From Candidatus Lutacidiplasma silvani (lineage in GTDB: Archaea; Thermoplasmatota; Thermoplasmata; Lutacidiplasmatales; UBA184): DNA of 64,000 bases. Below are positions 1 to 9,058 of this stretch, one piece after another. The notes beneath the pieces were generated by a model. It had not been told where the DNA came from. It was given only the letters and a program-made list of their open reading frames with translations, and made no database searches. Numbering within the stretch: the first letter of the stretch is position 1; each line of letters begins with the position of its first letter. The stretch lies in the NCBI GenBank assembly GCA_022750295.1, contig JAKIVZ010000001.1, positions 197,651-261,650 on the forward strand. Direction: 5' to 3'. A program made the position numbers and the translations under genes.

Positions 1-498
1 ACCTGGAAGGAGTACTACGACCCGACGACCGGGTTCATCGTGGGGTACCTCTACACGGAATCGGATTCCGACGGCTCGGGGGACGGGTTCACCTTCACCG
101 ACGCCCTCGGGGTCACGTCCACCTCCTACGCGCTCACTGCCGGGGTCGCCCCGCCCCCGTCGACGGGGAGCTCGTCGAACGGGACGTCCGCGGCGATCGT
201 CGCGGTCGTCGTCATCGTCGTCGTGCTCATCCTCGTGGTCGGGATCTACCTCCTCGTCCGGTCCCGTCGGTCCCCGGCGCTCCAGACGCACTCCCGCCCG
301 GGGGCGGTCGGATACGCCCCGCCTCCTCCCCTCCCTCCGGGAATGGCCCCCCCGCCGCTCAACATGAACACCGGCGGTCAGCCGGCGGTCCAGCAGATCG
401 TCGTGCGGGAGACGGTCAAGGTTCCGTGCCGGTACTGCGGCACCCTGATCGATTCGACGGCGACGGTCTGCCCGAAGTGCGGAGCCCCCCGGACGTAG
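1..498 (+). CDS. C-terminal part of a membrane protein with a zinc ribbon (5' truncated)
   Basis: The reading frame is open from the first base, so the gene starts before the window. What remains is an extracellular-looking segment rich in Thr/Ser/Gly, one strong membrane helix (roughly residues 63-86 of the visible part, very Val/Ile-rich), a basic stop-transfer stretch, a Pro-rich linker, and a C-terminal zinc ribbon with CRYC and CPKC pairs. The same design (membrane helix, Pro-rich linker, terminal zinc ribbon) recurs in two other proteins of this window (53496-53828 and, reversed, 27200-27862). The topology suggests that the ribbon is cytoplasmic and the N-terminal part external. The substrate and role are unknown. 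Confidence 0.75.
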   Translation, partial: TWKEYYDPTTGFIVGYLYTESDSDGSGDGFTFTDALGVTSTSYALTAGVAPPPSTGSSSNGTSAAIVAVVVIVVVLILVVGIYLLVRSRRSPALQTHSRPGAVGYAPPPPLPPGMAPPPLNMNTGGQPAVQQIVVRETVKVPCRYCGTLIDSTATVCPKCGAPRT

Positions 499-508
499 GC
501 GATCGGGC

Positions 509-1279
509 TCAGGCCCGGACCGACCGGTAGATCTCCCCGACCCTCCGCATCCCCCCGGCCTCGGCGATCGCCCGGGAGGGGAGGTTGTGGTCGGAGATCT
601 CCGTCAGGACGTCCCGGGCCCCGGCGTTCCGCGCCCAGGCGACGCGCGCCTGCCAGAGGTCGGTGCCGACGCCGGTCCGCCGGTAGCGCGGTCGCACCGT
701 GAGCGAGTGGAGCCGGGCGGACCGGCCCGCGACCGAGACCCACCCCGTCCCGGCGAGCTCGGAGGCGCCATCGACCACGAAGCACGTCTCTCCTTCGCGG
801 AGCAACGAAGCGAACCACCGTTCATCCACGACGCCGTGGACGTTTCGCATCAGCCCGAGGACGTCGTCCCGGTCGGACTCCTCGGCCGCCCGGACCCGGT
901 GGGAGTACCGATGGGGGTCCGGAGAATCGTCGAGCGACGCCCGGTACATCCCGAACACCTCGCTCGAGGGGCCGAACGGAAAATCGGAGAAGATCGAAGC
1001 GCCGGGATGGAACGTCGAGAACGCCTCCGCGATGGCCGGGGAGAGGGTGAAGATCGACCCGAACCGCTCCGACGCCACGTAGAGGAACAGGCCGTCGATC
1101 CCGACCTCGGACCGGGAGACCCAGACCTCGCCGCCGACCCTCAGCGTATCGATCGCGAACGGGACCAGGAACGGGTCAAAGAACTCCGAGAGGTGGCCGA
1201 ATTCGGCGGGCTCGACCTCGCCGGGATCGCCGATCCGCCCGATCCCGGGGACGACCGACGAATCCGTCACCATCGTCAT
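509..1279 (-). CDS. GNAT-family N-acetyltransferase
   Basis: The protein is about 256 residues from the ATG at 1279. Its C-terminal half carries a GNAT fold signature: the acetyl-CoA loop VRPRYRRTGVGTDL, then a helix and the segment around GARDVLTEI and NLPSRAIAEAGGM. The N-terminal half is an extra domain of about 120 residues without a motif I recognise. Such two-part GNATs are common, but their substrates cannot be read from sequence. A longer frame reaches 1396, but its first 39 residues are Arg/Gly-rich and overlap the divergent neighbour, so I prefer 1279 (1273 is also possible). The gene is divergent from the M29-like gene. Confidence 0.75.
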   Translation of the reverse strand: MTMVTDSSVVPGIGRIGDPGEVEPAEFGHLSEFFDPFLVPFAIDTLRVGGEVWVSRSEVGIDGLFLYVASERFGSIFTLSPAIAEAFSTFHPGASIFSDFPFGPSSEVFGMYRASLDDSPDPHRYSHRVRAAEESDRDDVLGLMRNVHGVVDERWFASLLREGETCFVVDGASELAGTGWVSVAGRSARLHSLTVRPRYRRTGVGTDLWQARVAWARNAGARDVLTEISDHNLPSRAIAEAGGMRRVGEIYRSVRA

Positions 1280-1357
1280 TCTGGGGGAGGGGCCCGGCCC
1301 CATGAGAGTTCTCCCGGAACGCCCGCCGCGCTTCCCGTTGTCCCCGGCGCGGTTCGG

Positions 1358-1368
1358 GGTACATATGG
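1358..1368 (+). promoter_or_regulatory. TATA-like box for the M29-like gene
   Basis: An AT-rich stretch, TACATATG, sits in GC-rich surroundings and is centred about 26 bp before the ATG at 1390. That is the spacing expected for an archaeal box A serving a leaderless transcript. Confidence 0.5.
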
Positions 1369-1389
1369 GGGTACCCCGATGGGGTCGAC

Positions 1390-2493
1390 ATGCCAAGCGA
1401 TTCTCTCACTCCCGACGACCGGGCGCGCGTCGCGAAGTCCGTCCTGAAGAACAACCTCCAGCTGAAAGCCGGGGAGCAGGTCGTCATCGAAGCGTGGACC
1501 CACACGCTGCCGTGGGCGGTGGCGTTCGCCCGCGAAGCCCGGCGGATGGGCGCGAGCCCGCTCGTTCCGTACGAGGACGAGGCAGCGTTCTGGGATTCCG
1601 TCGACGCCGGGGAGGAGCGGGTCCTCGGGAAGGCGGCCGCCCACGAGTGGGCCGCGCTCGGGAAGACCGACGTGTACATTCACATGTGGGGCCCGGGCGA
1701 CCGGGTCCGCCTCCGTGCCCTCCCGGCCGCACGTCGGGATCGGCTGTTCGCGTTCAACAACGGATGGTACGAGGCCGCGAGGAAAGCCGGCGTGCGGGGC
1801 GCCCGGCTCGAACTCGGCCGGCCCTACCCGACCCTGGCGAAGGCGTACGACGTCGACGAGCAGGTTTGGGTCGACCAGCTGGTCAAATCGACCCTCGAGG
1901 ACCCTCGTGCGATCGCCCGCCGGGGCGCGCCGATCGCCAAGGCGCTCACCCAGGGGAAGAAGCTCCGGATCCGGGACGACCGGGGGTCCGACCTCACCCT
2001 CGGACTCCTCCGCAAACCCGCCAAGTCGGAGTACGGCCGGTCGGACCCGGCGGAGCGGAAGAAGCCGTTCAGCTCGTTGTTCTACCTCCCGGCGGGAAGC
2101 CTGCGAGTCCCGCTCGACATGGGCGTGGCCGATGGGACGCTCGTCGGGAACCGGACGAACTACTACGAGGACGGGGTCGCCTCGGGCGGGACGTTCCATT
2201 TCGAGAAGGGGAAGCTCACGGAAGCGACGTTCGAGCACGGCGGCGACCGGTTCGACGCCGATTTCAAGACGGGCGGGAAAGGTCGGGACCGCCCCGGCCA
2301 GCTCGGGATCGGACTGAACTCGGCCCTGCACGACACCCCCCAGATGGAGGACCGCGAGCTCGGCGCCGTGATGGTCTCGGTCGGCCAGAGCAGCTTCTAC
2401 GGCGGCCCCAACAAGTCGCCGTTCTTCGGCTGGCTGATCAGCGCCGGCGCGACCCTCGAGGTCGACGGGAAGCCGCTGCCGCTCGGGACCTGA
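1390..2493 (+). CDS. M29-family (aminopeptidase T/S-like) protein, metal site apparently degenerate
   Basis: The protein is 367 residues. The N-terminal part (leader LTPDDRARVAKSVLKNNLQLKAGEQVVIEAWT, seen in segments) and the C-terminal part (VDGKPLPL end, N-x-S loop) follow the layout of M29 metallo-aminopeptidases, which are usually about 410 residues. In the family as I recall it, the last third carries a His in a HIALG-type segment and an H-W-D triplet after N-x-S. Here the corresponding segments read MVSVG and NKSPFFGWLI, so the expected His/Asp ligands are not visible. It may be a divergent or non-peptidase member. The gene has its own TATA-like box. Its 3' end overlaps the tail of the convergent nth gene by 56 bp. 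Confidence 0.6.
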   Translation: MPSDSLTPDDRARVAKSVLKNNLQLKAGEQVVIEAWTHTLPWAVAFAREARRMGASPLVPYEDEAAFWDSVDAGEERVLGKAAAHEWAALGKTDVYIHMWGPGDRVRLRALPAARRDRLFAFNNGWYEAARKAGVRGARLELGRPYPTLAKAYDVDEQVWVDQLVKSTLEDPRAIARRGAPIAKALTQGKKLRIRDDRGSDLTLGLLRKPAKSEYGRSDPAERKKPFSSLFYLPAGSLRVPLDMGVADGTLVGNRTNYYEDGVASGGTFHFEKGKLTEATFEHGGDRFDADFKTGGKGRDRPGQLGIGLNSALHDTPQMEDRELGAVMVSVGQSSFYGGPNKSPFFGWLISAGATLEVDGKPLPLGT

Positions 2494-3265
2494 CCGGCGT
2501 CCCCGAAGCGAGCCGTCGGCCCGGACCGGCCCGTCGCCCGGCTCGGGCCATCGGCCGATTCCCGGGCGCCCGGCCGGGACCGTCGGCCGGTCGGGGCGGC
2601 GCGCGTCCCTTCGCGAGCGCCCGTCCCGTGGCGCAGAGCGATCGCACGGGGCATTCCGGGCACTTGGGGTGGATCGGTCGGCAAAGGTTCTGGCCGTGCT
2701 GCACGAGGAGCGGGTTGACCGGGATCCAGTACCGCTCGGGGACGGAGGCGCGGAGCGCCGCCTCGGTCTCCTCGGGCGTGTCGGTCCGGACCACCCCGAG
2801 CCGGTTGGAGATCCGGTGGACGTGGGTGTCGACCGGCATGCCGGGGATCCCGTACCCGAACACGAGGACGCAGTTCGCCGTCTTCGGCCCCACGCTCGGG
2901 AGGGTCGTGAGCTCCTCGAGGGTGCGGGGGACGACGCCCCCGAACCGGTCGAGGATCTCCTGGGCGCAGGCGCGGATCGCCCGGGCCTTGGTGTGGTAGA
3001 ACCCGGTCTCCCGGATCAGCGGCTCGATCTGCCGGGCCGTCGCGCGCGCGAGGGTCCGGGCGTCGGGGTACTTCGCGAACAACCGGGCCGAGGCGGTGTC
3101 GGTGTTCTCGTCCCGGGTCCGCTGGGAGAGGATGGTTCCGATCAGCACCTGGAACGGGTCCTCGGCGTGGTCGCGCAGGTACGGGACCCGCCAGTCGCCG
3201 ATGTGGTAGAACGCCCCGAGACGGTCGAGGAACGCCTCCCAGTCGAACGGGGGGTCCGTCGTCAC
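2438..3265 (-). CDS. nth: Endonuclease III (DNA glycosylase/AP lyase)
   Basis: This enzyme removes oxidised pyrimidines from DNA and cleaves at the abasic site. It is 275 residues from a GTG at 3265, which overlaps the folC stop codon (GTGA). The helix-hairpin-helix LPSVGPKTAN contains the catalytic Lys (K128), and PVDTHVHR contains the catalytic Asp (D146), 18 residues later as in E. coli Nth. The iron-sulphur ligands follow the standard C-x6-C-x2-C-x5-C pattern (CRPIHPKCPECPVRSLC). After the cluster comes an unusual basic Arg/Pro/Gly tail of about 60 residues, whose last part is encoded antisense to the 3' end of the M29-like gene. A second Nth-like gene lies at 30413-31171. Confidence 0.93.
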   Translation of the reverse strand: MTTDPPFDWEAFLDRLGAFYHIGDWRVPYLRDHAEDPFQVLIGTILSQRTRDENTDTASARLFAKYPDARTLARATARQIEPLIRETGFYHTKARAIRACAQEILDRFGGVVPRTLEELTTLPSVGPKTANCVLVFGYGIPGMPVDTHVHRISNRLGVVRTDTPEETEAALRASVPERYWIPVNPLLVQHGQNLCRPIHPKCPECPVRSLCATGRALAKGRAPPRPADGPGRAPGNRPMARAGRRAGPGRRLASGTPVRSRAAAASRRPRGSRRR

Positions 3266-4677
3266 GGGCCGGCCTCCCCGGGGGCCGCGCCGAGCCCCGG
3301 GTCGGAGAGGTCGGGCTCGTCGGCGGGCCGGCCTTCGACGTGGGCGATCAGCTCGCCGACCAGGTAGTCGCTCCCGGTCACGAGAACGAACCCCTCGGGG
3401 TCGGCCGCGGCCCGGGCGAGCTTCCACGCCGTACCGACGTCCGGGGCGACGACGATTCGCGGGAACCGCCCGACGGCGCTGCGGCGCATCGCCTCCGCGG
3501 CGAGCGCCCGGGCCGAACGGACGCGGACGACGACGACGGTCGTCGCGAGCGGGGAGAGCGATTCGAGGATCTCGTCGACCCGCTTTTCGGCGAGGCAGCC
3601 GAACACGACCACGTTGCCGGCGGGGTCGGCGAGCGGGGAGATCTCCGCGAGCGACTGGGCGAGGGCCCGGGCGCTCTCCGGGGTGTGGGCGACGTCGAGC
3701 CACCCTTCGGGGCGGGTCCCGAATCGCTCGAGCCGTCCCCGCCACCGAACGGCGTCGAGCCCCTTCTGGACGTGGCGCTCCGTGAGGGTGCGGTCGACCG
3801 CCTCCTGGAACCGCTCCACCGCGGCGACGGCGAGGACGGTGTTCGTCGCCTGGACGCTTCCGTGGAGGGGCAGCCGGAGGCTCGGATACGTCCGGTGCGG
3901 GGTCGCGACCCCGAACGTCTGCCCCTCTTCGTCGAGGGAACGCGGTCCGACCGCAAGCTGGGCGCCGAGCCGCCAGACCGGCACGCCGAGCGGGTCGAGG
4001 ATCCGGCCGATCTCCGCGAGCGGCTCGGCCTTCGTCTCCCCGACGATCGCCGACATCCCGGCGTGCAGGATTCCGGCCTTCTCCCGGGCGATATCGGTGA
4101 GGGTCGGGCCGAGGACCTCGGTGTGCTCGAGCTCGACCGTGGAGATGACGCCGACCGGCGCGTCGAGGACGTTCGTCGAATCGAGCCGGCCGCCGAGGCC
4201 CACTTCGACGACGGCGGCGTCGACGCGCTGCTCGCGGAACCAGTCGAAGGCGAGCGCGGTCGTGACCTCGAAGAACGTCGGCTCCCGGTCGATCGCCCCG
4301 CGCCGGAGGAGCTCCTTCGTCAGGACCTCGATCCGCTGAAGGCCCGCGACGACCCCCGCCGGGTCGATCGGATCGCCGTCGACCGCGATCCGCTCCCGAT
4401 AGCTCACGAGGTGGGGGGAGGTGAATCGACCGACCTTCGCGCCCGTGGCAGTGAGGATGCTCGCCGCGATCGCCGTGACCGACCCCTTCCCCTTGCTGCC
4501 GGTGACGTGGATCGACCGGAACGACCGCTGGGGGTCGCCGAGGCCATCCAGGACCGCCCGGATCGTCTCGAGCCCCGGGCGCATGCCGAACCGCCGCCGC
4601 TCGGAGAGTTGGCCTACGGCCCGGGCGTACTCGGAATCGGAGGGGGCGACCTTCGCTTTCGCGGCGCGCCTCGGCAT
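3262..4677 (-). CDS. folC: Folylpolyglutamate synthase / dihydrofolate synthase family (Mur ligase fold)
   Basis: FolC-type ligases add glutamate to dihydropteroate or to reduced folates using ATP. The 471-residue protein has the P-loop VTGSKGKGSV near residue 60, the family segment RFTSPHLVSYRERI, the acidic/His centre segments (EVGLGGRLDSTN, VELEHTEVLG, AREKAGI), and a C-terminal Mur-ligase domain ending in LVTGSDYLVGELI. It is followed at once by nth (overlapping stop and start). The upstream neighbour is methylmalonyl-CoA mutase, 19 bp away on the same strand. Substrate choice (folate or another C1 carrier) cannot be decided from the sequence. Confidence 0.9.
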   Translation of the reverse strand: MPRRAAKAKVAPSDSEYARAVGQLSERRRFGMRPGLETIRAVLDGLGDPQRSFRSIHVTGSKGKGSVTAIAASILTATGAKVGRFTSPHLVSYRERIAVDGDPIDPAGVVAGLQRIEVLTKELLRRGAIDREPTFFEVTTALAFDWFREQRVDAAVVEVGLGGRLDSTNVLDAPVGVISTVELEHTEVLGPTLTDIAREKAGILHAGMSAIVGETKAEPLAEIGRILDPLGVPVWRLGAQLAVGPRSLDEEGQTFGVATPHRTYPSLRLPLHGSVQATNTVLAVAAVERFQEAVDRTLTERHVQKGLDAVRWRGRLERFGTRPEGWLDVAHTPESARALAQSLAEISPLADPAGNVVVFGCLAEKRVDEILESLSPLATTVVVVRVRSARALAAEAMRRSAVGRFPRIVVAPDVGTAWKLARAAADPEGFVLVTGSDYLVGELIAHVEGRPADEPDLSDPGLGAAPGEAGP

Positions 4678-4696
4678 CGTCGGTCGTCCCGGCGGC

Positions 4697-6415
<1,719 letters not shown>

Positions 6416-6436
6416 CGGCCCGTCCACGGACCCCCG

Positions 6437-6446
6437 GCCTAAAAGG
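6437..6446 (-). promoter_or_regulatory. TATA-like box for the mutase gene
   Basis: Read on the minus strand, CCCCTTTTAGG is centred about 27 bp before the mutase ATG at 6415, consistent with leaderless transcription. Confidence 0.45.
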
Positions 6447-6472
6447 GGTATCCGTCGGCTCGTCGGGGGAGC

Positions 6473-6481
6473 CGTTAAGTT
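6473..6481 (+). promoter_or_regulatory. TATA-like box for the FAD-dependent oxidase gene
   Basis: CGTTAAGTT is centred 26 bp before the ATG at 6503. Together with the minus-strand box at 6437-6446 it forms a compact divergent promoter region of under 90 bp. Confidence 0.5.
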
Positions 6482-6502
6482 CCGCGGCCCCGCTCGACGG
6501 CG

Positions 6503-7615
6503 ATGCCGGTCCGGGACGTCGTTGTCGTCGGGGCCGGGGTCGTGGGCCTGGCGATCGCCCGGGCGTACGCGTCCGACGGCCGCGAGGTGACGATCGTCGA
6601 GCGGCATCCGAGCGCGGGTCGAGAACAGTCGACGCACAACAGCGGCGTGGTCCACTCCGGAGCGTTGGTCCGACCGGGAACCCTGCGGGCGCAGCTGAAC
6701 GTCGCGGGGTCGCGGCTCCTCCCTCGCGAGGCGGCGGCCCTCGGAGTCGCGACCGACCGCTGCGGGACCCTGGTCGTGGCGTCGCGGCGCTCGGACCTTC
6801 CGAGGCTCTCGGAGTACCATGCGTGGGCGTCGCAGAACGGGGTGCCGGACGTTCGGTACCTCTCCGCCGACGAGGCCCACGAGATCGAACCGCACCTCGG
6901 GCCGTGCGAGCGGGCCCTCTTGGCGCCGACCGGCGGTCGGGTGGACGCCGCCGAATTGGTCCGAGCGCTCGACTCGGATCTCGCGCGGGCGGGAGTCGAG
7001 CGCCGATTCGATTTCGAGGTGGTTCGGGCCGGCCGAGCGAAGGACGGTTGGACCCTGTACTCGGCCCGGGGGGCGGTGGTCGAGGGCCGCACCGTGATCA
7101 ATTCCGCCGGGGTCGGAGCGGGCCATCTCGCGGAACACCTCGGGGCGCCGGGCCATCGCGTGTATCCGTGCCTCGGGGAGTACGCCCGGGTGACGGGAGA
7201 CCGCCGGAACTGGGTGCGGACGATGATCTACGGGTTTCCGCCCTCCGGGTACCCCGGGATCGGCGTCCACCTGACCCGGACGATCGCGGGCGACCTCCTC
7301 ATCGGCCCGACCGCGACGTACCTCGACTCCCCGGTGGCGCCGGCGCTGCCGATCACCCCGCTCGCCACCTTCGCCGAGCTCGCGTCGGCGTACGTCCCCG
7401 GGATCTCCGAGCGCGACCTCGAGGTCGCCGCTCCCGGGATCCGAGCGAAGACCGTCCCGCCGGGTTCGGGCGAAGCGTTCGGCGAGTTCGAGATCGTCGA
7501 GGAACCGCCGGGCTCCGGCGCCGTTCACCTGTTCGGGATCGAGTCGCCGGGGCTCACCGCGTCGTTCGCAATCGCCCGGTACGTCGTCGACCGGTGGCCG
7601 GCGGACCGTCCGTAG
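6503..7615 (+). CDS. lhgO: L-2-hydroxyglutarate oxidase/dehydrogenase-like FAD protein
   Basis: This is a member of the DAO family of FAD-dependent oxidoreductases. The 370-residue protein starts with a Rossmann dinucleotide motif (VVVGAGVVGLAIAR, residues 5-18), then the ERHPSAGREQSTHNSGVVHSG-type segment typical of LhgO (STHNSGVVH seen), a central TVINSAGVGA, and a C-terminal GIESPGLTASFAIA FAD-contact region. LhgO oxidises L-2-hydroxyglutarate to 2-oxoglutarate and passes electrons to quinone. Related members act on other hydroxy acids, so the exact substrate is inferred. The gene is divergent from the mutase. Its 3' end overlaps the convergent methyltransferase gene by 62 bp. Confidence 0.82.
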   Translation: MPVRDVVVVGAGVVGLAIARAYASDGREVTIVERHPSAGREQSTHNSGVVHSGALVRPGTLRAQLNVAGSRLLPREAAALGVATDRCGTLVVASRRSDLPRLSEYHAWASQNGVPDVRYLSADEAHEIEPHLGPCERALLAPTGGRVDAAELVRALDSDLARAGVERRFDFEVVRAGRAKDGWTLYSARGAVVEGRTVINSAGVGAGHLAEHLGAPGHRVYPCLGEYARVTGDRRNWVRTMIYGFPPSGYPGIGVHLTRTIAGDLLIGPTATYLDSPVAPALPITPLATFAELASAYVPGISERDLEVAAPGIRAKTVPPGSGEAFGEFEIVEEPPGSGAVHLFGIESPGLTASFAIARYVVDRWPADRP

Positions 7616-8351
7616 GGACTCGCAGACCGACCAGGTCCGACCTCCCGCACCGTACGACCGGGGCGCCGAGCGACTCCGCGAACCGGTCGAACGCGCGACC
7701 GGTCCACGTCGTGTTGTCCGCCATCACCACCGCGCCGGGTGCGAGGCGTGGGGCGATTGTCGCGAGCTCGAAGGCGAGGTGGCGGGGCGTGTGGAGGCTG
7801 TCGTGCAGGAAGACGCCGATCGTCCCGGCGTCGGTCGCCGCGCCGGGGAGGAGGGTCTGGCTGGGACCGATCCGAAGGTCCCACCGTCGGCGGAGCCGGT
7901 CGGGGACCGCCCACCCCGTCGATCGGCCGGGCGGCAGGGAGACCGGAGATTCGCGGGCCCCGAGCTTCGGACCCCGCTGGCGGGTCGGAAGGTCGATCGA
8001 GAAGAGCCGGCCGCGACGGCTGTCCTGGAGCGCCATCAGGAAGTGCGCCGAGGAGATCCCGGAGGAGACGCCGGTCTCGACGACCGCGTCGGGTCGGGCG
8101 AGGCGCGCGATCGCGTAGAGGTCGAGCGGCGAGCGGATCTGCGCGTAGAACGAACGGCCCCCGTCGTGGAGACGCTGGTGGATCTCGGTTTCCTCCGCGA
8201 CGTGCCGGTCGATGTCGCGGAGCGCGCGTGCGACCTCGGGCCCGGACGCGCCGGTGAGCGCGGCGACCCACTCGGGGTGGGGGTGCGCGCGCCGGTCGTG
8301 CCGCTGAGCGAGCGCGATCGCTCCGGAGTGGCCCGCGCCGGAACTCGACAT
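7554..8351 (-). CDS. Class I SAM-dependent methyltransferase (Methyltransf_24-like)
   Basis: The protein is 265 residues from the ATG at 8351. SAM-binding motif I appears as VVETGVSSGISSAHFL, with an acidic motif II (LFSIDLPT) and a later IGVFLHDSLHT segment followed by LAPGAVVMADNTTW. These are hallmarks of the O-methyltransferase/Methyltransf_24 group. The substrate is unknown. It is the last gene of a minus-strand run purS-purL-dph6-methyltransferase, lying 23 bp after dph6, so it is probably co-transcribed. The Arg/Pro-rich C-terminal residues are encoded antisense to the end of lhgO. Confidence 0.78.
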   Translation of the reverse strand: MSSSGAGHSGAIALAQRHDRRAHPHPEWVAALTGASGPEVARALRDIDRHVAEETEIHQRLHDGGRSFYAQIRSPLDLYAIARLARPDAVVETGVSSGISSAHFLMALQDSRRGRLFSIDLPTRQRGPKLGARESPVSLPPGRSTGWAVPDRLRRRWDLRIGPSQTLLPGAATDAGTIGVFLHDSLHTPRHLAFELATIAPRLAPGAVVMADNTTWTGRAFDRFAESLGAPVVRCGRSDLVGLRVPTDGPPATGRRRTGRLRTTR

Positions 8352-8374
8352 CGGCGCGGGGACGGACTCTTCGT

Positions 8375-9058
8375 CTATAGGGGTACGCGTCGCGGGCCGA
8401 GGTGGGCGCCGAGGATCGTCATCCGGGTCGCCCCGCCCCGCCGCTCGACCTGCTCCCCCTCGAGGACGAGCGGGGCGCGGAAGAACGGGGCATCGACGAC
8501 CAGCGTCTCGTACTCGCCGCCCTCCCCGGCGACCTGGATCGGGCGAACGTTCGCGCTGATCCGCTCGAGCTCGGCGAGCGCGCCGAGGTCGAGACGGCGG
8601 CCGACCCACTCGGGGCCGAGCGGCTCGGCGGCGACCTGGACGATCCGGATATCGAGTCCCGCTCCGACCTCCTCGCGGACGACCCGTCCGGCTTCCTTTC
8701 CCCAGAGGGGCGCGTACAACGGTCGACCGAGCTCGAACGTCAGCCGCTCGAGCCGGCTCCACTGGTATGCGGAGGCGATCGCCCCGGCCACGACGGGTCC
8801 CCTCGATTCGGAAAGCGCCGTCCGGAGCGCCGCGGTCTCGACCTCCTCCCCCGCCCCATGCACGGGCACGATCCGGTGCCGCTTCCCCCACGCTTCGGCG
8901 ATCCACCGGACGAGGCCGACGTTGGGTGTGTGGAAGAGGAACGAGTCGGGGTCGTCCGGGGCGATCGTCAGGAGTTCGTCGACGGCGATCCCCTGGGTCT
9001 CGGCGAGGTACGCCGAGTAGACGGAATCTTTCCCCCCGGAGACGAGCCCGGTGGTCAT
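8375..9058 (-). CDS. dph6: Diphthine--ammonia ligase (ATP-pyrophosphatase fold)
   Basis: This enzyme catalyses the last step of diphthamide synthesis on elongation factor 2, ATP-dependent amidation of diphthine. The 227-residue protein begins with the PP-loop LVSGGKDSVYSAYLA (residues 5-19), continues with the family segments GAIASAYQWSRLE and PLWGKEAGRVV, and ends with the GEGGEYETLVVDAPFF signature typical of archaeal Dph6 proteins. Its ATG overlaps the purL stop codon (ATGA), so it is translationally coupled to purL. The function is well supported at family level. The link to purine synthesis is positional only. Confidence 0.88.
   Translation of the reverse strand: MTTGLVSGGKDSVYSAYLAETQGIAVDELLTIAPDDPDSFLFHTPNVGLVRWIAEAWGKRHRIVPVHGAGEEVETAALRTALSESRGPVVAGAIASAYQWSRLERLTFELGRPLYAPLWGKEAGRVVREEVGAGLDIRIVQVAAEPLGPEWVGRRLDLGALAELERISANVRPIQVAGEGGEYETLVVDAPFFRAPLVLEGEQVERRGGATRMTILGAHLGPRRVPL

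Noticed and set aside
6503-7528. Upstream extension of the mutase frame to 7528
   Set aside because: The added residues are antisense to the FAD-dependent oxidase, and a TATA box marks the start at 6415.
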